Source: Aquabacter sp040049275
Lineage (GTDB): Bacteria; Pseudomonadota; Alphaproteobacteria; Rhizobiales; Xanthobacteraceae
Reading direction: 5' to 3'
NCBI RefSeq assembly: GCF_040049275.1
Contig: NZ_JBDZDT010000012.1
Location: 143,049 to 207,048 of the forward strand
Length of the DNA stretch: 64,000 nt
Below, piece after piece: positions 17,144 through 25,372 of this stretch (within the stretch, counting starts at the first letter, position 1; every line of letters begins with the position of its first letter). A program made the position numbers and the translations under genes. The notes beneath the pieces were generated by a model. That model was not told where the DNA came from. It made no database searches and saw only the letters and a program-made list of their open reading frames with translations.

Positions 17144-18373
17144 TCAGCTGAATGAAGCCTGTCTCGGCTCGGGCGGGCTGATCTCGGCTTCGGTGAAGAG
17201 ATTGGGGAAAAGCCGTTCACGAAAATCGAGCGGGAAGGCGATCCGAACAGGAGACTTCGGCGTGCTCGACTTGAGAAAACCCCTCTTTGCCAGCGAGGAC
17301 AATGTGTTCCGAGCGGTTCGCTCGGACGTTCTCAGCACGATGGAGGCGTCCCCTCGCTCGATCGACCCATATTTCAGGACTGCAGCGATCAAGTCCGGCG
17401 CCCTCTTGTCGTCGTCGACATCCTTGACCAGAGACCGATATCGATCTTCTAGGCGCTCAAGGTCGAACATGACCTTTGTGAAACGCATCTGGTCCAGGGC
17501 CACGGAAAGGAACCACTCGCAAAACTCTTTCAGGGCGGCCGTGGAAAGATTACCGCGCCCGTCGAGGTCGCCCCGGCGCGGACTGTCCGCATGGTCCATC
17601 ATCTGCTTGTATTCGCCTCGGTCGCGGAGGCCGCGTGCGAGCCCCCTGGAGATCGACCAGAGGCCATGCCCCCCGATTCCCGTTCTGAGGGTCATGGCAT
17701 GGGACATCAGCCGGCTCACGCGACCATTTCCATCCGGAAAGGGATGGATGTAGTTGAGGCGATGGTGAGCGGAGGCGATCGCTATGATTCGAGTGCTCGC
17801 CCAGTTCTCAGCATTTCCAAAGCGCTGCGAAAAATGAGCCATGAATTCATCGACACGTCCGGACGACGGGGGAATGTGCCTTCCGACGGCGACGTCGTCG
17901 CTCTCGCTCTTTCTGAATTCTCCGGGAACGATGGGCGCCGTAGATCCGTCTGGGCGCTCAACAAACCGGAACTCCTCCGGCATCTCGTTGTAAAACGCCC
18001 GGTGCACCGACTTAATGAACTCCACCGATGTCGGGCTGGGCAGGTTTCCCCGCATGTGCATGTCGTCGATCTGGCGCTGTACGACGACGTGGGCCTTGGC
18101 CTCAAGCGCAAGCGCTCGTCTTTCCGGCTCGACTTCCGCGCCCGCCAAGGCCTTCTCGATGTCCCTTGGCCGGGTGTTATGCCCTTCGATCAGGTTCGAA
18201 TAATATGAATTCATCATCCTGACGAGGTCGGCGAGCTCTGCCAGGGAATCGGGAGGAAGGCCCCGTCCTAGATCGCTGGCCTCGCGCTGCAGGTCGACGG
18301 CGAGGTCCGCCAGGACCGGGGGGATTCCGTCCTCGAAGAAGCAGGGCTCGATCCGGCTGGGAGACTCGGTCAT
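17144..18373 (-). CDS. Fic-family protein (class II, N-terminal inhibitory motif, C-terminal winged helix)
   Basis: This 409-aa protein carries the Fic core HPFPDGNGRVSR near residue 215, with catalytic His and the phosphate-binding loop intact. The inhibitory motif SNLIEG near residue 58 matches [S/T]xxxE[G/N] and precedes the core, so this is a self-inhibited class II Fic enzyme. The C-terminal part (VLKYGSIERGDASIVLRTSERTARNTLSSLAKRGFLK) reads as a winged helix, common in the Fic proteins with DNA-binding tails. Fic enzymes AMPylate proteins; the target is unknown. A tandem 13-bp repeat with dyad symmetry lies about 65 bp upstream and could be its operator. Confidence 0.9.
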   Translation of the reverse strand: MTESPSRIEPCFFEDGIPPVLADLAVDLQREASDLGRGLPPDSLAELADLVRMMNSYYSNLIEGHNTRPRDIEKALAGAEVEPERRALALEAKAHVVVQRQIDDMHMRGNLPSPTSVEFIKSVHRAFYNEMPEEFRFVERPDGSTAPIVPGEFRKSESDDVAVGRHIPPSSGRVDEFMAHFSQRFGNAENWASTRIIAIASAHHRLNYIHPFPDGNGRVSRLMSHAMTLRTGIGGHGLWSISRGLARGLRDRGEYKQMMDHADSPRRGDLDGRGNLSTAALKEFCEWFLSVALDQMRFTKVMFDLERLEDRYRSLVKDVDDDKRAPDLIAAVLKYGSIERGDASIVLRTSERTARNTLSSLAKRGFLKSSTPKSPVRIAFPLDFRERLFPNLFTEAEISPPEPRQASFS

Positions 18374-18438
18374 TTTTGCCGATCATACTTGGCAGGGAAA
18401 TCCTTACATATATTGCCATTTGGCTTGGGCAGCGCAAT

Positions 18439-18470
18439 GGGTTGCCGATCTGGGTTGCCGATCTGGCAAC
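18439..18470. promoter_or_regulatory. Tandem 13-bp repeat with inverted repeat upstream of fic
   Basis: GGGTTGCCGATCT occurs twice in tandem (18439-18451 and 18452-18464), followed by GGCAAC. The last copy forms GTTGCC-GATCT-GGCAAC, a perfect 6-bp inverted repeat (18454-18470). It lies upstream of the Fic gene start at 18373, whose product has a winged-helix tail. Autoregulation is plausible but inferred. Confidence 0.45.
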
Positions 18471-18612
18471 TTTGGGGCGGCACTGTTTCCGACCCCCAGA
18501 TCGCCGCACAGCCAAGCCTCAAAGCGCGCCGCAGTGCTCGAGGCTGCAGGACGCAAGGATGTGATGGAGCGCCTCACTTCCATCCGCCGACGACCTGTGA
18601 GACCTTCCTGCC

Positions 18613-18966
18613 ATGTCCGGGTCCCTTCTCCGTCGTCTGCTCGCGATCCTGGTGGTCGTGGGTCTCACCGCCGGGCCGTTCGCCGCCTCCGCGGCCGTCG
18701 GGCCGATGGAGCCGTCGGCGGCGATGACGGACGAGGCCATGGCCGGCGACATGCCGTGCTGCCCGGACGAGAAGCCGGTGCTGCCCGACTGCCAGAAGCT
18801 CTGCCCGCTGATGATGTCGTGCCTCACCAAGTGCTTCCAGCCGGGGCCATCCGCATCGGCCTGGGATAGATTGGCGCTTCGCCTGACGGATATCATCGCC
18901 CTGCGGGACGATGCCCTTCCATCGGGCCTGGCCGCCGAACCTCCGCCAAGACCACCGCGAACCTGA
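18613..18966 (+). CDS. Exported Cys/Met-rich small protein of the copper island
   Basis: This 117-aa protein opens with a signal peptide (LLRRLLAILVVVGLTAGPFAASA). The mature part contains Met-rich and Cys-rich segments: AMTDEAMAGDMPCCPDEK, then CQKLCPLMMSCLTKC. These clustered Cys/Met residues suggest soft-metal (Cu+/Ag+) binding or a disulfide-stabilised small domain. No named family is recognised with certainty. It is the first plus-strand gene of the copper/silver island, about 130 bp before the FixH-like gene. Similar small Cys/His-rich proteins occur at 24.4 and 35.3 kb. Confidence 0.65.
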   Translation: MSGSLLRRLLAILVVVGLTAGPFAASAAVGPMEPSAAMTDEAMAGDMPCCPDEKPVLPDCQKLCPLMMSCLTKCFQPGPSASAWDRLALRLTDIIALRDDALPSGLAAEPPPRPPRT

Positions 18967-19094
18967 GACCATCGTCGGCTCCCACCGGGAGCCGAACCGC
19001 GCGCGTGGCTTAAGCCGCGCGGCGCGAATGCGCAGCCATGCGGCACCAAGCTGCCGCTCCTGCGCGTCTTCACGATGATTCAGGAAACCGGAAA

Positions 19095-19502
19095 ATGACT
19101 TCCTTCCGCATGAAGCGGCCCCTCCTCGCGGGGCTCGCTGCCCTTGCCGTATCCGTCGCCGCGACCTCGGCGTGGGCGGACCCACAAGACTACCAGTTCC
19201 AGCTCGTCCAGACCGAGGTGAAGGTTGGCGATGGCGCCATCGTCGCCGTCCGGCTCATCGACAAGAAGTCGGGGAAGGCGGTGCCCGACGCCGTCATCTT
19301 CGCCAAGCGCATCGACATGGCGCCCGACGGCATGGAGATGATGGCCTCCCCCATCGAGCAGGTCACCTCCACCGAGCCGGGCGTCTACCGCTTCAAGACC
19401 AAGCTCTCGATGGAAGGCGGTTGGCGACTGTCGCTCGGCGCCAAGGTCCAGGGCGAGACCGGAACGGTCGAGGACAAGCTGGTCCTGAAGGCCGTGCCGT
19501 GA
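19095..19502 (+). CDS. FixH/YtkA-like exported protein
   Basis: This 135-aa protein has an AGGAAAC site before the ATG and a signal peptide (LLAGLAALAVSVAATSAWA). The mature domain (FQLVQTEVKVGDGAIVAVRLIDKKSGKAVPDAVIFAKRIDMAPDGMEMM...GVYRFKTKLSMEGGWRLSLGAKV) has the immunoglobulin-like pattern of FixH/YtkA proteins. In copper efflux operons such proteins precede the RND adaptor and may help metal handling in the periplasm. The stop overlaps the GTG start of cusB by two bases, indicating tight coupling. Confidence 0.82.
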   Translation: MTSFRMKRPLLAGLAALAVSVAATSAWADPQDYQFQLVQTEVKVGDGAIVAVRLIDKKSGKAVPDAVIFAKRIDMAPDGMEMMASPIEQVTSTEPGVYRFKTKLSMEGGWRLSLGAKVQGETGTVEDKLVLKAVP

Positions 19503-20902
19503 CACGGACCGCCCTTGCGGGCCTCACCCTCGTCGCCGTTCTGGCGGCGGGGGCCGGAGGCTATTGGGCCGGGCAGCACGGCGTCGTGCTCCCCGGTTCC
19601 TCCACCCCTGCGTCCACTTCAATGAATGCTGCGGGGCGGACGCCTCCCGTCGCTTCGGGTCCCATCATCTATTACCGGGACCCCGACGGCCGCCCGGCCT
19701 ATTCGCTCGATCTACGCAAGACCGACGACGGGCGGGACTTCCTGCCCGTCCGGGCGAGCGAGGACGTGAGCTTCGAGGACCGTCCACCCGCCCCGGCGGT
19801 GGCGGCGGCCGACGCCGCACCGAGGAAGATCCTCTACTACCGCAACCCCATGGGCCTGCCGGATACCTCGCCCGTGCCGAAGAAGGATTCCATGGGGATG
19901 GACTACATCCCCGTCCATGAAGGCGAGGATGAGGACGGAACGGTCGTCAAGATCGCACCCGGTAAGCTGCAACGGACGGGCGTGCGGTCGGAGACGGCTT
20001 CGGAACGCGCGATCCTGCGGCGAGTGCGCGTGCCCGGAACGGTCCAGCCGGACGAGCGCAGCATCTCGGTGGTGGCGGTCCCCGCGGATTCTTTCGTCGG
20101 CGCCGTGGAGAAGGTCACCACGGGCGACAGGGTCCGCAAGGGCCAGCCCCTCCTGGAGCTGCGCTCCGCCGACATCGCCACGGCCGCCGTCCAGCTCCTG
20201 ATCAGCCCCGGTTATGAAGGCTCCCACCGGCGCCTGTCGAATCTCGGTGTCCCGGAAGAGGTGATCGCTGAGATCGAACGGACGCGGAAGGTGCCGCCGG
20301 CATTCCGCTGGTCCGCCCCACGCGACGGCGTCGTGCTGGAGCGCAACGCCGTCGAAGGCATGAAGGTGTCGGCGGGCGAGGTCCTGTTCCGGATTGCCGA
20401 CCTCTCGACGGTCTGGGTCCTGGCCGACGTGCCCGAATACGACCTCGCCAGCATTGCACCCGGCCAATCCGCCACCGTCCGCGTCCGCAGCCTGCCGGGC
20501 CGGACATTCGAGGGGCGCGTCGCCCTCATCTATCCGCAGGTGGCCAAGGAGACGCGGACCACCAAGGTGCGGATCGAGATCCCCAACCCGGATGGCGTCC
20601 TGCGCCCGGACATGTACGCCGACGTCGAGATCGCGGCGGGCAGCGGCAGCCCGGTGGTGGCGGTCTCCGACAGCGCGGTGATCGACACAGGGATGCGCCA
20701 GGTGGTGATCCTGGACAAGGGCGAGGGCCGCTTCGAGCCGCGTGACGTGACGATCGGCCTTCAGGGCGACGGCTACACCGAGATCCGCGCCGGGGTCAGT
20801 CCGGGCGACCGCGTCGTCGTCTCCGCCAATTTCCTGATCGACGCCGAAAGCAACCTGAAAGCCGCGCTCCGCGGCATGGCCAAGGCGGAGGAGACGCCAT
20901 GA
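19499..20902 (+). CDS. cusB: Efflux RND transporter periplasmic adaptor, CusB type
   Basis: Start is GTG at 19499, overlapping the FixH-like stop as GTGA; 467 aa. The N-terminal anchor (LAGLTLVAVLAAGAGGYWAG) is followed by two heavy-metal-binding-like motifs. The first is degenerate (IIYYRDPDGRPAYSL) and the second canonical (ILYYRNPMGLPDTSPVPKKDSMGMDYIPVHE). Barrel-sandwich and hairpin regions follow, with FVGAVEKVTTGDRVRKGQPLLELRS, then VLERNAVEGMKVSAGEVLFRIADLSTVWVLADVPE. It should link the inner-membrane pump CusA to the TolC-type channel and pass Cu+/Ag+ to the pump. Its stop overlaps the cusA start (ATGA). Confidence 0.93.
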   Translation: MTRTALAGLTLVAVLAAGAGGYWAGQHGVVLPGSSTPASTSMNAAGRTPPVASGPIIYYRDPDGRPAYSLDLRKTDDGRDFLPVRASEDVSFEDRPPAPAVAAADAAPRKILYYRNPMGLPDTSPVPKKDSMGMDYIPVHEGEDEDGTVVKIAPGKLQRTGVRSETASERAILRRVRVPGTVQPDERSISVVAVPADSFVGAVEKVTTGDRVRKGQPLLELRSADIATAAVQLLISPGYEGSHRRLSNLGVPEEVIAEIERTRKVPPAFRWSAPRDGVVLERNAVEGMKVSAGEVLFRIADLSTVWVLADVPEYDLASIAPGQSATVRVRSLPGRTFEGRVALIYPQVAKETRTTKVRIEIPNPDGVLRPDMYADVEIAAGSGSPVVAVSDSAVIDTGMRQVVILDKGEGRFEPRDVTIGLQGDGYTEIRAGVSPGDRVVVSANFLIDAESNLKAALRGMAKAEETP

Positions 20903-23900
20903 TCGCCCGGCTCATCGCCTGGTCCGCGCGCAACCTAGTCCTAATCCTCGTCGGCACCGTGTTTGCCGTCGCGGCTGGGATCTATGCGGTGAGAACCTTG
21001 CCGCTCGACGCCATCCCGGACCTCTCCGACGTCCAGGTGATCGTCTACACCGACTATCCCGGTCAGGCGCCCCAGGTGGTGGAGGACCAGGTCACTTATC
21101 CCCTCACCACGGCCATGCTGACCGTGCCCAGGTCGAAGGTGGTGCGCGGCTTCTCCTTCTTCGGCGTGTCCTTCGTCTACGTGATCTTCGAGGACGGCAC
21201 CGATCCGTACTGGGCCCGCAGCCGGGTGCTCGAATATCTCAACACGGCCGCACAGCGCCTGCCCTCCGGCGTCACCCCGAGCCTCGGCCCGGATGCGACG
21301 GGCGTCGGCTGGGTCTACCAATATGCCGTCATCGCCAAGGACATGACGCTCGCCGAGCTGCGCTCGCTCCAGGACTGGGTGATCCGTTTCGCCGCCTCCA
21401 AGGCCGAGGGCGTCGCGGAGGTGGCGAGCGTCGGCGGCTTCGTCAAGCAGTACAACATCGTCGTCGACCCGCTGCGGCTGCGCGCGCAGGGCATCTCCCT
21501 GGCGATGGTGCGCGACGCCGTGCGCGCCAGCAACCGGGACGTGGGCGGGCGCACGCTGGAGCTCTCCGAGTTCGAGTTCATGGTGCGCGGCCGCGGCTAC
21601 ATCAAGACGACGGCGGACATCGAGGACATCGTCCTGAAGTCCGATGGCGGCGTTCCGCTGCGCCTTAGGGACGTCGCCCGTGTCGAGATCGGTCCGGATG
21701 AGCGGCGCGGCATCACCGAGCTAAACGGCGAGGGCGAGGTGGCGAGCGGCATCGTCTTGCAGCGCTTCGGTGCCAACGCCCTGACGGTCATCGACAACGT
21801 GAAGCAGCGTCTCGCCAAGATTGCGGGCAGCCTGCCGAAGGGCGCGGAAATCGTGCCCGTCTACGACCGCTCGCACCTGATCGGGGCGGCGATCGACACC
21901 CTGACGCGCACGCTGTTGGAGGAGAGCGTCATCGTCGCCCTCGTCTGCATCGTCTTCCTGCTCCACCTGCGCAGCGCGCTGGTCGCCATCCTCATGCTGC
22001 CGGTGGGCATCCTCATGGCCTTCGCCGCCATGAAGCCGGTGGGCATCGGGTCGAACATCATGAGCCTGGGCGGCATCGCCATCGCAGTCGGCGCCATGAT
22101 CGATGCCGCCATCGTCATGATCGAGAACGCCCACAAGCACTTGGAGCGCGGACCGCCGGGCAAGCCCCGCATCGAGATTCTGGTGGAGGCGGCGAGCGAG
22201 GTCGGGCCCGCGCTGTTCTTCAGCCTGCTCGTGATCACTGTTTCCTTCCTGCCCATCTTCACCTTGGAATCGCAGGAAGGGCGGCTGTTCGGCCCGCTCG
22301 CCTTCACCAAGACCTTCGCCATGGCGGGGGCGGCCTTCCTGTCGGTGACGCTGGTACCCGCGCTCATGGTGATCTTCGTCCGCGGCCGGATCATCCCCGA
22401 GCACAGGAACCCCATCAACCGCGGGCTGATCCAGGTCTATCGCCCGATCATCCGGGGCGTGCTGAAGGCGAAGACACTGGCGATCCTGCTCGCGCTGGCG
22501 GCGCTGGCGGTCACGGTCTGGCCCGCGCGCCAGCTCGGCTCCGAGTTCATGCCAAGTCTCGACGAGGGCACGCTGCTCTACATGCCCACCACGTTGCCGG
22601 GAATCTCCGTCACCAAGGCGGCAGAACTCCTCCAGATGCAGGACCGCATCATCAAGACGTTCCCGGAGGTGGAGTCCGTCTACGGCAAGGCAGGGCGCGC
22701 CCTGACCGCGACGGACCCGGCGCCCACCGAGATGTTCGAGACCATCATCAACCTGAAGCCGAAGGACCAGTGGCGCCCCGGCGTCACCGTCGACAGCCTG
22801 AAGACGGAGATGGACAAGGCCCTCCAGTTCCCGGGCGTCTCGAACGCCTGGACCATGCCGATCCGCGCCCGCATCGACATGCTCTCCACCGGCATCCGCA
22901 CCCCCGTCGGCGTGAAGGTATTTGGCACCGACCTCGCCGAGATGGAGAAGATCGCGCGCCAAATCGAGGCCGTGCTGAGGACCGTGCCGGGTACATCCAG
23001 CGCCTATGCCGAGCGAGTGATCGGCGGTTACTACCTTGATATCGTCCCGGACCGCACGGCGCTCGGCCGCTATGGCCTCGCCGTCGGAGACGTGCAGGAC
23101 GTGATCGCCACCGCCCTAGGCGGGGAGACCGTCACCACGACAGTGGAGGGACGCGAGCGCTACGGCGTCAACATCCGCTATCCCCGGGATCTGCGGTCAA
23201 ACCCGCGTGCCATCGCCACCGACGTTCAGGTCCCCTTGCCCGGTGGAGGTACGGTCCCGCTTGGGGAAGTGGCGAAGGTGGAGCTCACGCGCGGCGCCAC
23301 TTCGATCCGCACCGAGAACGGCCAGCTCGCCGTCTACATCTACGTGGATATCGAGGGTCGAGACCTCGGCGGCTACGTGGCCGATGCTCAGAAGGCGGTG
23401 GCGGCATCGGTGACGCTGCCGGCCGGCACGTCCATCGGCTGGAGCGGGCAGTTCGAATACTTGCAACGGGCCGAGGCGCGGATGCAGATCGTCGTGCCCG
23501 TCACGCTGCTCATCATCTTCCTGCTGCTCTACCTCAACTTCCGGCGCCTGACAGAGACGCTGATCGTCATGCTCTCGCTGCCGTTCGCCCTGGTGGGCGG
23601 CATCTGGCTGATGTGGTGGCTCGGCTTCAACATGTCGGTCGCGGTGGCGGTGGGCTTCATCGCCCTCGCCGGGGTCGCGGTGCAGACCGGCGTCATCATG
23701 CTGATCTATCTCGACCAGGCCTTGGGAGAGCTTCGGGAGAAGCGCGCGCGGGACGGGCTCCCCTTCACCCGCGCCGACCTCCACGAGGCGATCATGCTCG
23801 GTGCCGTGGAGCGGGTGCGGCCGAAAATGATGACCGTCGTCGCCATCATGGCAGGGCTCGTGCCCATCCTGTGGAGCACCGGCGCCGGTTCGGAATTGAT

Positions 23901-24063
23901 GCAGCGCATCGCCGTGCCGATGATCGGCGGCATGGTGTCCTCGACCGCGCTCACCCTGGTGGTGATCCCGGCCATCTATGCCCTCGTGAAGGGCTGGCAT
24001 GTGCCCAGGGAGATGGAAGCCGACGCGCGGGTGCGCGATCCCGCGCTCGGCGCGGCGGAATGA
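20899..24063 (+). CDS. cusA: Cu+/Ag+ efflux RND permease, CusA type
   Basis: This 1054-aa protein has the usual HME-RND layout: an N-terminal helix, a large periplasmic loop, six helices, a second loop and the C-terminal helix set. GAMIDAAIVMIENAHKHLE in TM4 is the signature of the copper/silver branch, with the proton-relay acidic residues. PIRARIDMLSTGIRTPVGVKVFG carries one of the Met residues of the CusA metal site. Length is normal for the family. The pump should export Cu+/Ag+ from the periplasm and cytoplasm through CusB and the outer-membrane channel. It is followed 13 bp later by a small membrane peptide gene. Confidence 0.94.
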   Translation: MIARLIAWSARNLVLILVGTVFAVAAGIYAVRTLPLDAIPDLSDVQVIVYTDYPGQAPQVVEDQVTYPLTTAMLTVPRSKVVRGFSFFGVSFVYVIFEDGTDPYWARSRVLEYLNTAAQRLPSGVTPSLGPDATGVGWVYQYAVIAKDMTLAELRSLQDWVIRFAASKAEGVAEVASVGGFVKQYNIVVDPLRLRAQGISLAMVRDAVRASNRDVGGRTLELSEFEFMVRGRGYIKTTADIEDIVLKSDGGVPLRLRDVARVEIGPDERRGITELNGEGEVASGIVLQRFGANALTVIDNVKQRLAKIAGSLPKGAEIVPVYDRSHLIGAAIDTLTRTLLEESVIVALVCIVFLLHLRSALVAILMLPVGILMAFAAMKPVGIGSNIMSLGGIAIAVGAMIDAAIVMIENAHKHLERGPPGKPRIEILVEAASEVGPALFFSLLVITVSFLPIFTLESQEGRLFGPLAFTKTFAMAGAAFLSVTLVPALMVIFVRGRIIPEHRNPINRGLIQVYRPIIRGVLKAKTLAILLALAALAVTVWPARQLGSEFMPSLDEGTLLYMPTTLPGISVTKAAELLQMQDRIIKTFPEVESVYGKAGRALTATDPAPTEMFETIINLKPKDQWRPGVTVDSLKTEMDKALQFPGVSNAWTMPIRARIDMLSTGIRTPVGVKVFGTDLAEMEKIARQIEAVLRTVPGTSSAYAERVIGGYYLDIVPDRTALGRYGLAVGDVQDVIATALGGETVTTTVEGRERYGVNIRYPRDLRSNPRAIATDVQVPLPGGGTVPLGEVAKVELTRGATSIRTENGQLAVYIYVDIEGRDLGGYVADAQKAVAASVTLPAGTSIGWSGQFEYLQRAEARMQIVVPVTLLIIFLLLYLNFRRLTETLIVMLSLPFALVGGIWLMWWLGFNMSVAVAVGFIALAGVAVQTGVIMLIYLDQALGELREKRARDGLPFTRADLHEAIMLGAVERVRPKMMTVVAIMAGLVPILWSTGAGSELMQRIAVPMIGGMVSSTALTLVVIPAIYALVKGWHVPREMEADARVRDPALGAAE

Positions 24064-24075
24064 AGGGAGGAGAAC

Positions 24076-24192
24076 ATGATGCACGACATGATGGGAGGGA
24101 TCGACTGGCCCATGGGGCTCGTCAGCCTCATCGGGGCCATCGTGCTCCTGCTGGTGGTGGCGGCACTCGTGAAGTACGTCTTCTTTCGATGA
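24076..24192 (+). CDS. Small 38-aa Met-rich membrane protein downstream of cusA
   Basis: ATG at 24076 follows GGGAGGAGAAC, a strong ribosome binding site 13 bp after the cusA stop. The peptide begins MMHDMMGGIDWPMG, carrying a Met/His cluster, then a single transmembrane helix (LVSLIGAIVLLLVVAALVKYVFF) and ends in Arg. The Met/His head could contact copper at the membrane surface, and small single-helix proteins often modulate RND pumps. Both roles are inference. The frame is short but its start signal, composition and position argue that it is real. Confidence 0.72.
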   Translation: MMHDMMGGIDWPMGLVSLIGAIVLLLVVAALVKYVFFR

Positions 24193-24408
24193 TCGAGGAT
24201 CCGCAGACAGGCCCAGACACGCCGATTCCGGTCGTTAGGGTCGTAGCCCGGTAGCCGCAGATGTGTCCTGCCTTTCATGCCGCAGCTCGATCGGTCCTGC
24301 CCCTGGCGCTCGCTCGCGAATTTTTGAACTCGGCCAACCACGCGATGTTCCGCCGGCACGGAACTTCGGGCGAATGGAGCACGGTGGCGAAACGAAGTCG
24401 GGGTTGCC

Positions 24409-24876
24409 ATGCGGAATGATCCGCCTATCCTGCGCCGCATGCTTCGTGCCCTTCGTAACCTCCTGCTGCTCGTCGCCGCGATCACGTTCGCGGTGTCCGG
24501 GATCAGCTGGGGTTATGCCAACGCAAGCGCCGTTCTTGGCAGTGGGGACACCGCCCATCATCGGGCGATGGCCGAAGCACAAGATGGGCATCGGCACGAG
24601 GCGCAGCACGCCTCCGACGCCCATCATCATGCCTCGGAGGCTGCCGATCCCTGCACGGACAAGGCGGCTTGCGGCGAGGGCCACGCCCACGTCGGGGATG
24701 CGAGCTCGTGCTGCGCGGCGGCGTGCCATATGGCCATCCCGACCGCGTTCCACGCGCCGTCGGTGACCCTGCTGGCCCTCGGCACACAGGCCCTGCCGCC
24801 CGATACCGACGGCATCCAGGCCTCGATGATGCGGCTCGATCGGCCGCCGAAGTTCTCCAGCTCCCAGATCGGCTGA
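24409..24876 (+). CDS. Exported His/Cys-rich small protein
   Basis: This protein of up to 155 aa has an N-terminal hydrophobic segment (MLRALRNLLLLVAAITFAVSGISWGYA), with translation starting at residue 1 or at Met11. The mature part is rich in His (HHRAMAEAQDGHRHEAQHASDAHHHASEAADPC) and has a Cys cluster (CCAAACHMAIP). This suggests copper binding or buffering in the periplasm. No family with a known function is recognised. It lies between the CusA peptide and the outer-membrane genes and shares style with the genes at 18.6 and 35.3 kb. Confidence 0.65.
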   Translation: MRNDPPILRRMLRALRNLLLLVAAITFAVSGISWGYANASAVLGSGDTAHHRAMAEAQDGHRHEAQHASDAHHHASEAADPCTDKAACGEGHAHVGDASSCCAAACHMAIPTAFHAPSVTLLALGTQALPPDTDGIQASMMRLDRPPKFSSSQIG

Positions 24877-25153
24877 TCCGTCTCACGATCGTCGAGGACG
24901 CATCAGACCCGCTCGCCGCGGATGATCTTCGCTCATCCCTACCGAGCGGGTGCTGACGTCTACGGACCAAGGCCGTCCGACCCCGGTTGCCATGGCATCC
25001 GGACACGGTGGTTGGCAATCCTCCTCTCCTCGACCGGTCCCTGACCCAGCCGACGGCAGGCCGCGGCCGCGCACTGCGCGCCCGCGCCCATAGCCCATCC
25101 GTTCCCGGCTGTAGAGCGGCGCCCCCGACGGGTCCGCACCCCCGAGGTCATTC

Positions 25154-25372
25154 ATGAAGTCATTGGTTCCGACGGCCCTCGCCGTCCTCGTCTCCGCATG
25201 TTCCGGTCCGCCGCCCATCACCAGCGGCCCGGATCCAGCCGACCCCTCGGTTGTCGTGCCCGCCGTCCGGTACGCTCCGGTCCTGGCGGGCGACATCGAC
25301 TACCGACCCGTGCCGCCGCGCTCCTGGATCGAGCAGAACCAGGGCCTGACGCCCGGTCAGGGAGGGCGGTGA
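25154..25372 (+). CDS. Small lipoprotein
   Basis: This 72-aa protein has a lipoprotein signal (MKSLVPTALAVLVSAC) with Cys16 as the lipidation site. The mature part is Pro-rich (SGPPPITSGPDPADPSVVVPAVRYAPVLAGDIDYRPVPPRSWIEQNQG) and without recognised domains. Its stop overlaps the start of the TolC-type gene (TGATG), so the two are translationally coupled. A role as an outer-membrane accessory of the efflux channel is a guess from context. Confidence 0.72.
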   Translation: MKSLVPTALAVLVSACSGPPPITSGPDPADPSVVVPAVRYAPVLAGDIDYRPVPPRSWIEQNQGLTPGQGGR

